Shown here piece by piece: positions 26,534-34,033 of a stretch of 64,000 bases of DNA. The stretch is from Flaviramulus sp. (GTDB lineage: Bacteria; Bacteroidota; Bacteroidia; Flavobacteriales; Flavobacteriaceae): assembly GCA_030731745.1 (NCBI GenBank), contig JANQTJ010000012.1:43884-107883 (forward strand), read 5' to 3'. The translations under genes and the position numbers were made by a program. The stretch's first letter is position 1. The number at the start of each line of letters is the position of its first letter. The notes below the pieces were generated by a model. The model saw only the letters and a program-made list of their open reading frames with translations, was not told where the DNA came from and did not search any database.

Positions 26534-28015
26534 ATGAAAAGAGAATTACTTTTAAAAAAAATCATGAAATGTAGCTTTATGATGTGTTGCTTTTTTTTGG
26601 CAACCTTTCATGTAAGTGCTCAAGATGTGACGTTTACTAGTGTAAACCCTATTACAAATGTTTTAACTATATCAAATCCTGGTTCTTCCACGATAGATTT
26701 AACAAACTATCAATTATGTCTAGGACCAGGAACTTATGTGCAAATAGGCTCTCTTACTCCTGTAAATGGTAGCTTAATGTTAGCCGCAGGTGCAGACGTA
26801 ACGTTATCATATACCATGAATGATACTATGGATGGTTTAAGCTTATTTAGTAATACTAATTTTGGGTCATCTAATGCTGCTGACTTAATAGCTTACGTGC
26901 AATGGGGTGCTACGGGGCAACCTAGAGTAGCTCAGGCGGTAACAGCAGGACGCTGGGATAGTAGCTTAAATTTTGTCTCAGGAGGAGCGCCATATACAAC
27001 CACTATGGGAGGTTCTGCAGCATCGTGGACTGCTTGTGATGCTGAAGGAGGCGCGATTCAAATAGCAGGAACAACAGATACTACTGCAGAAATTTGTGTA
27101 GGTGAAGGAACAAATGATTTAATAGCTCTAGAGTTTGTAGACATGGGTGTTTTATCAGGCGAGAATTCAACATGGGTAATAACAGACCAAGCAACAGGAA
27201 ACATTTTAGGCGCACCAGCAACACAACCTGCAGGCGGATTTAATTTAGAAGGCGCACCAACAGGCATCTGCGATATTTGGTACTTACGTTATACAGGCGA
27301 TATCGGATTAGCAACTGCGAGTAATGTGTCAGACTTATCAGGATGTTTTGATTTATCAAATCCAATATCAGTAAGCAGAAATGCAGTAAATGGAGGCGCG
27401 ATTCAAATAGCAGGAACAACAGATACAACAGCTAGTATTTGTGTAGGTGAAGGAACAGATGATTTAATTGCAGTAGAATTTACTACAAGTTCAACTACAA
27501 GTGGCACAAATGGTACATATGTAATTACAGATCAAGCGACAGGAGAAATCTTAGGAACGCCAGGTGCTGGACCATTCAATTTAGAAGGTGCGCCTGCAGG
27601 AGTTTGTGATATTTGGTACTTGAGATACGAAGATGGATTAACAGGATTAACAGTAGGTCAGAATGTTTCGGGTTTATCAGGATGTTTTGATTTGTCAAAC
27701 CCAATTTCAATAACAAGACTCACCGGAGTAGATTGTGCTTCCTTGAGTATCGATGATTTTGAGTCTAACTTTAAATTTACGCTATATCCAAATCCGGTTC
27801 AAAGCGAATTATCTATTAAATACCAAGGATCTCAAAATCTTAATTTAGATATTCAGGTCATAAACATGCTAGGAAAGCAAATTATGAACATTGACTTTTC
27901 AAATAGTAGAAACGCGACTATAGATATGAGAACTTTAACTACTGGGACGTATTTCTTAAATATTAGAGATAAAGATTCTGGAAGTTCAATTGTTAAAAGA
28001 GTGGTTAAGAATTAG
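26534..28015 (+). CDS. secreted T9SS type A sorting-domain protein with lamin-tail-like and duplicated domains
   Basis: The 493-residue protein has a signal peptide (hydrophobic core about 14-28, cleaved near VSAQ), an N-terminal lamin-tail-like beta domain (about 31-165, containing VTFTSVNPITNVLTISNPG), two copies of a 115-residue unit (about 172-286 and 287-395), and a C-terminal type A sorting domain (about 412-493) with the YPNP motif, GTYFLNIRD and the KRVVKN end. The sorting domain predicts export through the type IX system, whose core genes gldKLMN are 20 kb away. Both repeat units carry ICVGEG, NLEGAP, CDIWYLRY and SGCFDLSNPIS. The function is unknown; binding or adhesion is possible. 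It is a lone gene between mreB and purH with its own terminator. Confidence 0.85.
   Translation: MKRELLLKKIMKCSFMMCCFFLATFHVSAQDVTFTSVNPITNVLTISNPGSSTIDLTNYQLCLGPGTYVQIGSLTPVNGSLMLAAGADVTLSYTMNDTMDGLSLFSNTNFGSSNAADLIAYVQWGATGQPRVAQAVTAGRWDSSLNFVSGGAPYTTTMGGSAASWTACDAEGGAIQIAGTTDTTAEICVGEGTNDLIALEFVDMGVLSGENSTWVITDQATGNILGAPATQPAGGFNLEGAPTGICDIWYLRYTGDIGLATASNVSDLSGCFDLSNPISVSRNAVNGGAIQIAGTTDTTASICVGEGTDDLIAVEFTTSSTTSGTNGTYVITDQATGEILGTPGAGPFNLEGAPAGVCDIWYLRYEDGLTGLTVGQNVSGLSGCFDLSNPISITRLTGVDCASLSIDDFESNFKFTLYPNPVQSELSIKYQGSQNLNLDIQVINMLGKQIMNIDFSNSRNATIDMRTLTTGTYFLNIRDKDSGSSIVKRVVKN
27047..27721 (+). repeat. tandem duplication inside the T9SS cargo gene
   Basis: The stretch beginning at 27047 recurs at 27392, an offset of 345 bp (115 codons), with long identical runs at the start and clear protein similarity throughout. 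The second copy is slightly shorter. Confidence 0.9.
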
Positions 28016-28033
28016 CTAGTATATTATTACATA

Positions 28034-28068
28034 CTAAAAAAGAGCACTTAAAAAGTGCTCTTTTTTTA
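28034..28068. terminator. bidirectional terminator between the T9SS cargo gene and purH
   Basis: A perfect GAGCACTT / AAGTGCTC stem with an AA-rich 2-4-nt loop is flanked by an A-run and a T-run, serving both convergent genes. Confidence 0.9.
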
Positions 28069-28094
28069 TTTCCTATTTTGACTTTGTTTTGAGT

Positions 28095-29627
28095 TTAATG
28101 TTTAAAATGACGCGTGCCTGTCATAACCATAGAAACATTATTGTCATTACAATAATCAATACTTAATTGATCTTTAATAGAGCCACCTGGTTGAATAACG
28201 GCAGTAATTCCTGCATTTTTAGCAATTTCTACGCAATCAGGAAATGGAAAAAATGCATCACTCGCCATAACTGCACCTTCTAAATCAAATTTAAAAGTTT
28301 GCGCTTTATGAATAGCTTGCTCTAATGCATCAACGCGACTTGTTTGTCCGGTTCCGGCTGCAAGTAATTGATTGTTTTTTGTTAATACAATAGTGTTAGA
28401 TTTTGTGTGCTTACAAATTTTTGAAGCAAAAATTAAATCACTTAATTCGCTTTCTGTTGGATTTGTATTGGTTACATTTTTTAAACCTTCAACAGTATCT
28501 GTAATATTATTTCTGTCTTGTAATAAAACCCCATTTAAACAACTTCTAACATTCATTTTTGGCATTTCAATATCATGAAGTTTTAAAATAATTCTATTCT
28601 TTTTTCCTTTTAAAGTTTCTAATGCATCATCAGCAAAAGAAGGAGCAATTACAACTTCACAAAATAAACCGTGAATTTCTTCGGCGGTAGCTAAATCAAT
28701 TTCTTTATTACTAATTAAAACCCCACCAAAAGCTGATACAGGATCGCCAGATAACGCATCAACATATGCTTGACGCAAAGTGTTTCTTTGTGCCAAACCA
28801 CAAGCATTGTTATGTTTTAAGATGGCAAATGTTGGAGCTTCGTTTTTGAATTCTAAAATTAAATTTACCGCAGCATCAACATCCAATAGGTTGTTATAGC
28901 TTAATTCTTTACCGTGTAGTTGCGTAAAAATTTCATCAAAATTCCCAAAGAAAAAGCCTCTTTGATGTGGGTTTTCGCCGTAACGTAATACCTTGCCATT
29001 AGTTTCGCTAATTTTTAATGCAGCCTCATCATGGTTTTTATTGAAATAATTAAAAATAGCGGAGTCATAATGTGATGATACATTAAATGCTTTACCAGCA
29101 AAACGCTTTCTGTCTTCCTCATAAATACTTCCGTTGTTAGCAGAAATTAATTCTAAAAATTCAGCATAATCATTTACAGAAGATACACAAATTACATCAG
29201 CATAATTTTTGGCAGCAGCTCTAATTAATGAAATACCTCCAATATCAATTTTCTCAATAATATCTTGATTGATTGCGCCAGAGGCAACTGTTTTTTCAAA
29301 TGGATATAAATCAACAATAACAACATCTATTTGTGGAATGTTATATTCTGCTAATTCAGCAACATCACCAGCATGATTTTGACGATTTAAAATACCACCA
29401 AAAACTTTAGGGTGTAATGTTTTTACTCTACCTCCAAGAATGGAAGGGTATGAGGTAACATCTTCAACCGGAACAACGTCAATACCTAAATCATTTATAA
29501 ATTTTTGTGTACCTCCCGTAGAGTAAATAGTAACACCTTGTTTGTTAAACTCCCTAACAATGGGTTCTAGTCCGTCTTTACTAAATACAGAAATTAAAGC
29601 TGATTTTATGGTTTTTTCGTTACTCAT
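28095..29627 (-). CDS. purH: bifunctional AICAR formyltransferase / IMP cyclohydrolase
   Basis: The 510-residue enzyme performs the last two steps of IMP synthesis. The N-terminal MGS-like cyclohydrolase domain (about 1-190) shows SALISVFSKDGLEP, STGGTQKF and LHPKVFGGIL. The C-terminal transformylase domain shows LRYGENPHQRGFF near 212-224, LKHNNACGLA near 265-274 with the catalytic Lys-His pair, and GSIKDQLSIDYCN near 484-496. The start at 29627 is preferred because a TATTTTTG box lies upstream and the in-frame extension before it lacks similarity to PurH. Confidence 0.96.
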   Translation of the reverse strand: MSNEKTIKSALISVFSKDGLEPIVREFNKQGVTIYSTGGTQKFINDLGIDVVPVEDVTSYPSILGGRVKTLHPKVFGGILNRQNHAGDVAELAEYNIPQIDVVIVDLYPFEKTVASGAINQDIIEKIDIGGISLIRAAAKNYADVICVSSVNDYAEFLELISANNGSIYEEDRKRFAGKAFNVSSHYDSAIFNYFNKNHDEAALKISETNGKVLRYGENPHQRGFFFGNFDEIFTQLHGKELSYNNLLDVDAAVNLILEFKNEAPTFAILKHNNACGLAQRNTLRQAYVDALSGDPVSAFGGVLISNKEIDLATAEEIHGLFCEVVIAPSFADDALETLKGKKNRIILKLHDIEMPKMNVRSCLNGVLLQDRNNITDTVEGLKNVTNTNPTESELSDLIFASKICKHTKSNTIVLTKNNQLLAAGTGQTSRVDALEQAIHKAQTFKFDLEGAVMASDAFFPFPDCVEIAKNAGITAVIQPGGSIKDQLSIDYCNDNNVSMVMTGTRHFKH

Positions 29628-29652
29628 TTTTAGTGGGTTATGAATTGAAGCG

Positions 29653-29660
29653 CAAAAATA
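29653..29660 (-). promoter_or_regulatory. purH promoter -7 box
   Basis: On the - strand the bases read TATTTTTG, matching TAnnTTTG, 25 bp before the purH start. No TTG is seen at the usual -33 distance. Confidence 0.5.
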
Positions 29661-29768
29661 GTAATTAAAAAGTAAAATTTTGCCTTGTCTAACAACCAAA
29701 ATAGTATTGATTTTTTAACTAAAATGAAGAGTTGTTAACAACTATGAATATTGTTTAATTAGAGCTTG

Positions 29769-29882
29769 CTAATTAAAGGGAAATGCATTTGATGGCGTTC
29801 TCGCCTCCTTAAGAATTTCTACCATTTCTTCTAAAATATCAGGATGTTCATCAGCAACATTTTTAATTTCTCCAATGTCTAT
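29769..29882 (-). pseudogene. untranslated tail of the sulfatase gene beyond an in-frame stop
   Basis: Reading on in the sulfatase frame past the TAA at 29883-29885 gives 37 further codons to a TAG at 29769-29771, with the typical sulfatase ending: DIGEIKNVADEHPDI, then EEMVEILKEARTPS. This shows that the ancestral gene was longer by this segment. Confidence 0.75.
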
Positions 29883-31208
29883 TTATAAATTATAAAGTTC
29901 AAGTTGGCTTTCTGGATTTTTAAAAACATTATACTTAACGGCTTTCCAATGTCCTTTTCGTATGGCTTGTCTACCACCTCTTTCATGAAACTCCCAATAC
30001 AGGTAGTCATGTTCTTTTTGGTTATCCGCATCACCTAAAAGCAGTGGTAAAACCGATATGCCATCTATATTTTTAGGATTTTTAGCTTTAATTATGTCGG
30101 TAAATGTTGGAAAAATATCCCAAAAAGCAGATATATGATTAGTTTTAGAATTAGGAATTATTTTTCCTGGCCAACTAACAATCATAGGCACTCTAATTCC
30201 TCCCTCGTATAAATCGCGTTTGGTGCCTTTTAAAGGGCCATTACTATTAAAATAAACAGGATCAGCTCCTCCTTCAGTATGAGGACCATTATCTGATGTG
30301 AATATAATAATAGTGTTATCAGCAATTCCAGCTTCCTCAACCTTTTTTATGATTTCTCCCACTTGAGTGTCTAAGATTTCAATCATTGCTACAAAAGCAG
30401 CATGTGACTCGTTTTGAGATTCATAACCGCCTTTTCTATAATTTGGTCCAATGTCTAAACCTTTGTATTCCTTTTCAGGAGGGTATTTGCCTCTATATTT
30501 TTTAAGAATATTTTCAGGAGCTACTAATTCTGCATGGGGAATAATAGAAGCTACATATAAAAAGAAAGGATTTTTTTTATTGTTTTCAATAAACTGTAAC
30601 GTTTTTTCGTGAATTAAACTTGGGGCATAAATTCCTTTTTTATCTCCGTAATTTTCTTTTAGTATAATCGAATCTCTGTTATGCCATAGATGACGGGGAT
30701 AATAATTATGGCCTAAACGCTGACAATTAAAACCGAAAAAAGTATCAAAACCTTGGTTGGTTGGATCACCTGAAGACCCCGGAAACCCCAAACCCCACTT
30801 TCCAAAAGCTCCAGTTGTATATCCTGCTTTTTTCATTGCTTCAGCAACTGTAAAGGTGCTGTCAGGAATAGGATATTGCCCCTCAGGCCGAACTTCTTTA
30901 TTTCCTCTTATCATTGTATGCCCAGTATGCATGCCAGTTAATAGAGCAGATCTTGAAGGCGCACAAACAGTACTGCCAGAATAATGTTGAGTAAATAGCA
31001 TGCCTTGTGATGCTAATTTGTCAATGTTTGGAGTTTCGAATTTTTTTTGACCATAACAACTTAAATCGCCATAGCCTAAATCATCAGCCAAAATATAAAT
31101 AATGTTTGGTGGAAGCTTTTTTAAAGGTGTTTCTGTTTTTTCTTTACAAGAAAGAAATAGCAAAACCAGTATCAATGTTGTAAAACGACAAGCTGGTTTA
31201 AAAAACAT
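29883..31208 (-). CDS. lipoprotein sulfatase (S1 family), truncated by an in-frame stop
   Basis: The 441-residue product has a lipoprotein signal (LLFLSC, Cys21), the N-terminal metal-binding YILADDLGYGDLSCYG, and the formylglycine site in CAPSRSALLTG (Cys82 is the residue converted). FTSDNGPHTEGG near 305-316 holds the second metal-binding Asp-Asn pair, and GTKRDLYEGGIRVPMIVSWPG follows. S1 sulfatases remove sulfate esters from polysaccharides or other sugars in the periplasm or outer envelope. The frame stops after LELYNL, and the missing 37-residue tail is still recognisable downstream. The active site is complete, so a shortened enzyme could keep activity, but decay is equally possible. 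It stands alone, without a SusCD pair or other polysaccharide-utilisation genes. Confidence 0.85.
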   Translation of the reverse strand: MFFKPACRFTTLILVLLFLSCKEKTETPLKKLPPNIIYILADDLGYGDLSCYGQKKFETPNIDKLASQGMLFTQHYSGSTVCAPSRSALLTGMHTGHTMIRGNKEVRPEGQYPIPDSTFTVAEAMKKAGYTTGAFGKWGLGFPGSSGDPTNQGFDTFFGFNCQRLGHNYYPRHLWHNRDSIILKENYGDKKGIYAPSLIHEKTLQFIENNKKNPFFLYVASIIPHAELVAPENILKKYRGKYPPEKEYKGLDIGPNYRKGGYESQNESHAAFVAMIEILDTQVGEIIKKVEEAGIADNTIIIFTSDNGPHTEGGADPVYFNSNGPLKGTKRDLYEGGIRVPMIVSWPGKIIPNSKTNHISAFWDIFPTFTDIIKAKNPKNIDGISVLPLLLGDADNQKEHDYLYWEFHERGGRQAIRKGHWKAVKYNVFKNPESQLELYNL

Positions 31209-31274
31209 AAGTTTGAATTTTATTGAACGGTTACTTTTTTATCTAATCAAAAGTAAGTATAGTTTTAGTAATTG

Positions 31275-31730
31275 TTAAAAAATTTCAGCAACTTTAGAAC
31301 AAACAAATTCTAAAAAACGTTCGTCAGCTTCAGTAAATGGGTCTGGAGTATTAGAGTCGATATCAATTTGCCCAATATTCTCACCATTTACAAAAATGGG
31401 AATTACAATTTCCGCTTTTACGGTTATACTACACGCAATATAGTTGTCTTGCGCAGAAACATCGGGCACTACAAAATTTTGGTTGCTAACTGCTACTTGT
31501 CCGCAAATCCCTTTTCCAAAAGGAATGATAGTATGGTCTGTTGGTGCACCAACATATGGGCCTAAAATAAGTTCTTCTTTATCACCATTTTTAAAATAAA
31601 AACCTACCCAATTGTAATAATCAATATGGGTTTCAAGCAATTCGCAAACTTTTAAAAGACGTTCGTTTTTGTCTATTTCAGAATTGGAAATAACAGATTC
31701 TACTTGTGGTTTTAGTTTTTCGAAGGTCAT
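31275..31730 (-). CDS. GAF-domain protein, free methionine-(R)-sulfoxide reductase-like
   Basis: The 151-residue protein is a single GAF domain close to bacterial fRMsr (MsrC), which reduces free methionine-R-sulfoxide. It shows NWVGFYF near 40-46, PFGKGICGQVA near 70-80 and YIACSITVKAEIVIPI near 97-112. Aligned to E. coli MsrC, Cys76 and Cys100 correspond by exact spacing to Cys94 and Cys118 (24 apart), but the position of Cys84 is His66. So the catalytic cysteine is kept and one partner cysteine is lost. It may be a two-cysteine version of the reductase or a ligand-binding GAF protein. It lies between the sulfatase and the divergent exosortase. Confidence 0.8.
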   Translation of the reverse strand: MTFEKLKPQVESVISNSEIDKNERLLKVCELLETHIDYYNWVGFYFKNGDKEELILGPYVGAPTDHTIIPFGKGICGQVAVSNQNFVVPDVSAQDNYIACSITVKAEIVIPIFVNGENIGQIDIDSNTPDPFTEADERFLEFVCSKVAEIF

Positions 31731-31794
31731 AATTAAAAAAGTTTTGGTAAAAGTATTTAAAAAGGTGTAATTTCGATGTTCAATTTTGTTTTTT

Positions 31795-32346
31795 TTGAAG
31801 TCACTTTTGGTAAAATATAAACTAGTAATAAAATTTATACTAACGTTTTTGGTGGTGTATAGTGTTTTGTCTTTCGGGTATAAATTTTATTTACAATTTT
31901 CAGATGGCTCCAAGTTTTATCCAGATTATATTACGCATTTAGTATCAAAACAAACAGAATTAATTATAAATACATTTGGTTATAATACAGAAGTTTTACC
32001 ACATCCAGATGAGCCTTCCATGAAGGTTATTATTAATGGTAATTATTTAGCTAGAATAATTGAGGGTTGTAATGGCGTAAGTATCCTTATTTTGTTTGTT
32101 TCATTTATTATCGCTTTTTCAGGACAAGCAAAAACAACTTTTTTTTATATCCTTTATGGGGGTATTTTAATTTATTCAATAAACTTATTCCGTATAGTTA
32201 TTTTGACTCTTGGTTTATACCACTATCCTCAATACGAAGATATTTTGCATACTGTAGTTTTTCCTGGAATTATATACGGTATGATTTTTTTGCTTTGGAT
32301 TTTTTGGGTGAATCGTTTTTCTAAATTAAAACAGAATCATGATTAA
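31795..32346 (+). CDS. xrtF: exosortase family protein XrtF
   Basis: The 183-residue integral membrane protein has about five helices and the exosortase catalytic triad: Cys92 in EGCNGVSI, Arg133 in NLFRIV and His152 in DILHTVV. Exosortases are membrane cysteine transpeptidases that process C-terminal anchor signals of exported proteins. No ATG begins this frame. A TTG at 31795 gives MKSLLVKYKLVIKF, the usual look of the family's N-terminus; a TTG at 31786 is the alternative. The gene overlaps the next one by 8 bp, which encodes the partner found with XrtF in flavobacteria. No exopolysaccharide genes or clear substrate lie near. Confidence 0.88.
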   Translation: MKSLLVKYKLVIKFILTFLVVYSVLSFGYKFYLQFSDGSKFYPDYITHLVSKQTELIINTFGYNTEVLPHPDEPSMKVIINGNYLARIIEGCNGVSILILFVSFIIAFSGQAKTTFFYILYGGILIYSINLFRIVILTLGLYHYPQYEDILHTVVFPGIIYGMIFLLWIFWVNRFSKLKQNHD

Positions 32347-32767
32347 AATCACTAAATACATATTGTTGCTATTTTTATTTGGTTTATTGATTTTAATAAG
32401 ATGGTTTGAGAATGATTTGTTTTATGATCCTTATTTATCTTTTTTTAAAAATGATTATTTGTATATAGATAGTCCACGCAGGGAAATTGCAAAATTAGTA
32501 GCTTATACAACATGGCGTTATCTTTTAAATACCTTAATCTCTCTTTGGGTTTTGTATGTTTTTTTTAGAGATAAAAGTATATTGAAGTTTTCTGTTTTAA
32601 TTTATGTCATTGCTTTTATTGTGTTAATTCTCTTTTACTTATTTTTTGTTGTAAATCCTAGACAAGAAGATTATTATATTTTTTTTAATATAAGAAGGTT
32701 TTTAATTCAGCCTATTATATTAATTATCTTATTTCCAGCATTTTATTATCATAAAATAAGGAGCTAA
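32339..32767 (+). CDS. exosortase F system-associated membrane protein
   Basis: The 142-residue protein has about four membrane helices (near 6-20, 58-77, 86-108, 119-136), with a conserved-looking periplasmic loop reading RWFENDLFYDPYLSFF and SPRREIAKLVAYTTWRYLLNTLIS. It overlaps xrtF by 8 bp. The pairing, size and topology match the small protein found next to XrtF in flavobacterial genomes. Its biochemical role is unknown. Confidence 0.85.
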   Translation: MIKITKYILLLFLFGLLILIRWFENDLFYDPYLSFFKNDYLYIDSPRREIAKLVAYTTWRYLLNTLISLWVLYVFFRDKSILKFSVLIYVIAFIVLILFYLFFVVNPRQEDYYIFFNIRRFLIQPIILIILFPAFYYHKIRS

Positions 32768-32813
32768 GTGTTAATCATTTAATAAAAACAGACTATAATC
32801 ATTAAGTTTTTTG

Positions 32814-32821
32814 TAATTTCG
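32814..32821 (+). promoter_or_regulatory. possible -7 box for the HYC_CC_PP gene
   Basis: TAATTTCG differs at one position from TAnnTTTG and ends 4 bp before the GTG at 32826, predicting an almost leaderless message for the metal cluster. Confidence 0.35.
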
Positions 32822-32825
32822 CAAA

Positions 32826-33233
32826 GTGAAAAAAATCATTTTACATAAAACGTTTTCAATAGCTTTAGCTTTTTTAGTTTTATTTTCAACAGTATCTTTT
32901 ACTATTGAAAAACATTACTGTGGAGATGTTTTAGTTGATGTTTCAGTGTTTTCTGAAGCAAAAAAATGTGATATGGAAATGCCTTCAATGGAGACCTTTC
33001 AAAAAAAATCTTGTTGTAAAGATGAGGTTGATGTAATTAAAGGTCAAGATGAACTAAAATTCTCGTCTTTTGATGATCTATATTTTTCACAACAACTTTT
33101 TGTTGTGGCATATGCTTATTCATATAATAATTTATTTGAAGGTTTATCTCAACAAATAACACCTCACAAAGATTATTCTCCACCCAATTTGGTAGCCGAT
33201 ATTCAGGTTTTAGACCAAGTTTTTATTATTTGA
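32826..33233 (+). CDS. HYC_CC_PP family protein
   Basis: The 135-residue protein begins at GTG and has a hydrophobic export segment (about 7-25). It carries the three marks that give the family its name: HYC (30-32), CC in KSCCKDE (63-64) and PP in YSPPNL near the C-terminus. A further Cys48 is present. The Cys/His residues suggest metal binding in the periplasm. The family is found in Bacteroidota beside TonB receptors and heavy-metal proteins, as here, but its biochemical role is not established to my knowledge. It is the first gene of a four-gene cluster reading in one direction. Confidence 0.82.
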   Translation: MKKIILHKTFSIALAFLVLFSTVSFTIEKHYCGDVLVDVSVFSEAKKCDMEMPSMETFQKKSCCKDEVDVIKGQDELKFSSFDDLYFSQQLFVVAYAYSYNNLFEGLSQQITPHKDYSPPNLVADIQVLDQVFII

Positions 33234-33313
33234 TATTAATTTTTTTATTCAATCTTTTCAATTATTTAATTGATAAAAGAATGTAAATTATTAATAAATC
33301 AAATTTAAAAACA

Positions 33314-34033
33314 ATGAAACATACATATATAGTTGCAGGCATGACCTGTAATGGATGCAGAGCCTCAGTTGAAAAGGCTTTAAGCGAAACGCTTGATGTT
33401 ATAAACGTTACAGTTAATTTAGAAACTTCTGAGGTAATTATTGAGATGTCTCAACATATTCCATTAGAAACTTTACAGAACGCATTGGCTAGTAAGTATC
33501 AAATTTCAGAAAAAAATATTTTTAAAATAGTTGATAATACAGATAAACAAAAAAGTGATTTACAACAGCTTTTTCCATTATTTCTGATTTTTATTTACAT
33601 TATTTCTGCTGCTATTCTAATCAATTTTAAATCTTGGAATTTGGATAGTTTTATGCTCGACTTTATGGGTTTATTTTATATCGTCTTCAGTTTTTTTAAA
33701 CTTTTAGATTTAAAAGGCTTTCCAGAATCTTTTAAAATGTACGATCCAATCGCTAAGGTAGTTCCTTTTTATAGTTGGATATATCCTTTTATAGAGGTAG
33801 CTCTTGGGTTGATGTTTTTAATACGTTTTCAAATATCAATAGCTTTAGTTGTAACCTTAATTGTTTTAGGGGTTACTACTATTGGTGTTACAAAATCTTT
33901 ATTAGATAAAAAATCAATCCAATGTGCATGCCTGGGAACTGCTTTAAAATTACCTATGACCAAAGCAACTTTTATTGAAAATACTATTATGATAGTAATG
34001 GCTACTATAATGCTAATTAAAATTTACAGTTAA
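33314..34033 (+). CDS. HMA domain fused to a MauE/DoxX-like membrane domain
   Basis: The 239-residue protein starts with a heavy-metal-associated domain (about 1-68) with the MTCNGC metal site (Cys12, Cys15). A four-helix membrane domain of the MauE/DoxX type follows (helices near 85-104, 112-130, 152-172, 176-196), with the FKMYDPIAK motif and a CACLG motif at 204-208 before the last helix. MauE-like proteins are linked to redox or disulfide steps in the envelope. The fusion suggests passing a metal such as copper or handling its redox state at the inner membrane. The TonB receptor gene starts directly after its stop codon. Confidence 0.85.
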   Translation: MKHTYIVAGMTCNGCRASVEKALSETLDVINVTVNLETSEVIIEMSQHIPLETLQNALASKYQISEKNIFKIVDNTDKQKSDLQQLFPLFLIFIYIISAAILINFKSWNLDSFMLDFMGLFYIVFSFFKLLDLKGFPESFKMYDPIAKVVPFYSWIYPFIEVALGLMFLIRFQISIALVVTLIVLGVTTIGVTKSLLDKKSIQCACLGTALKLPMTKATFIENTIMIVMATIMLIKIYS

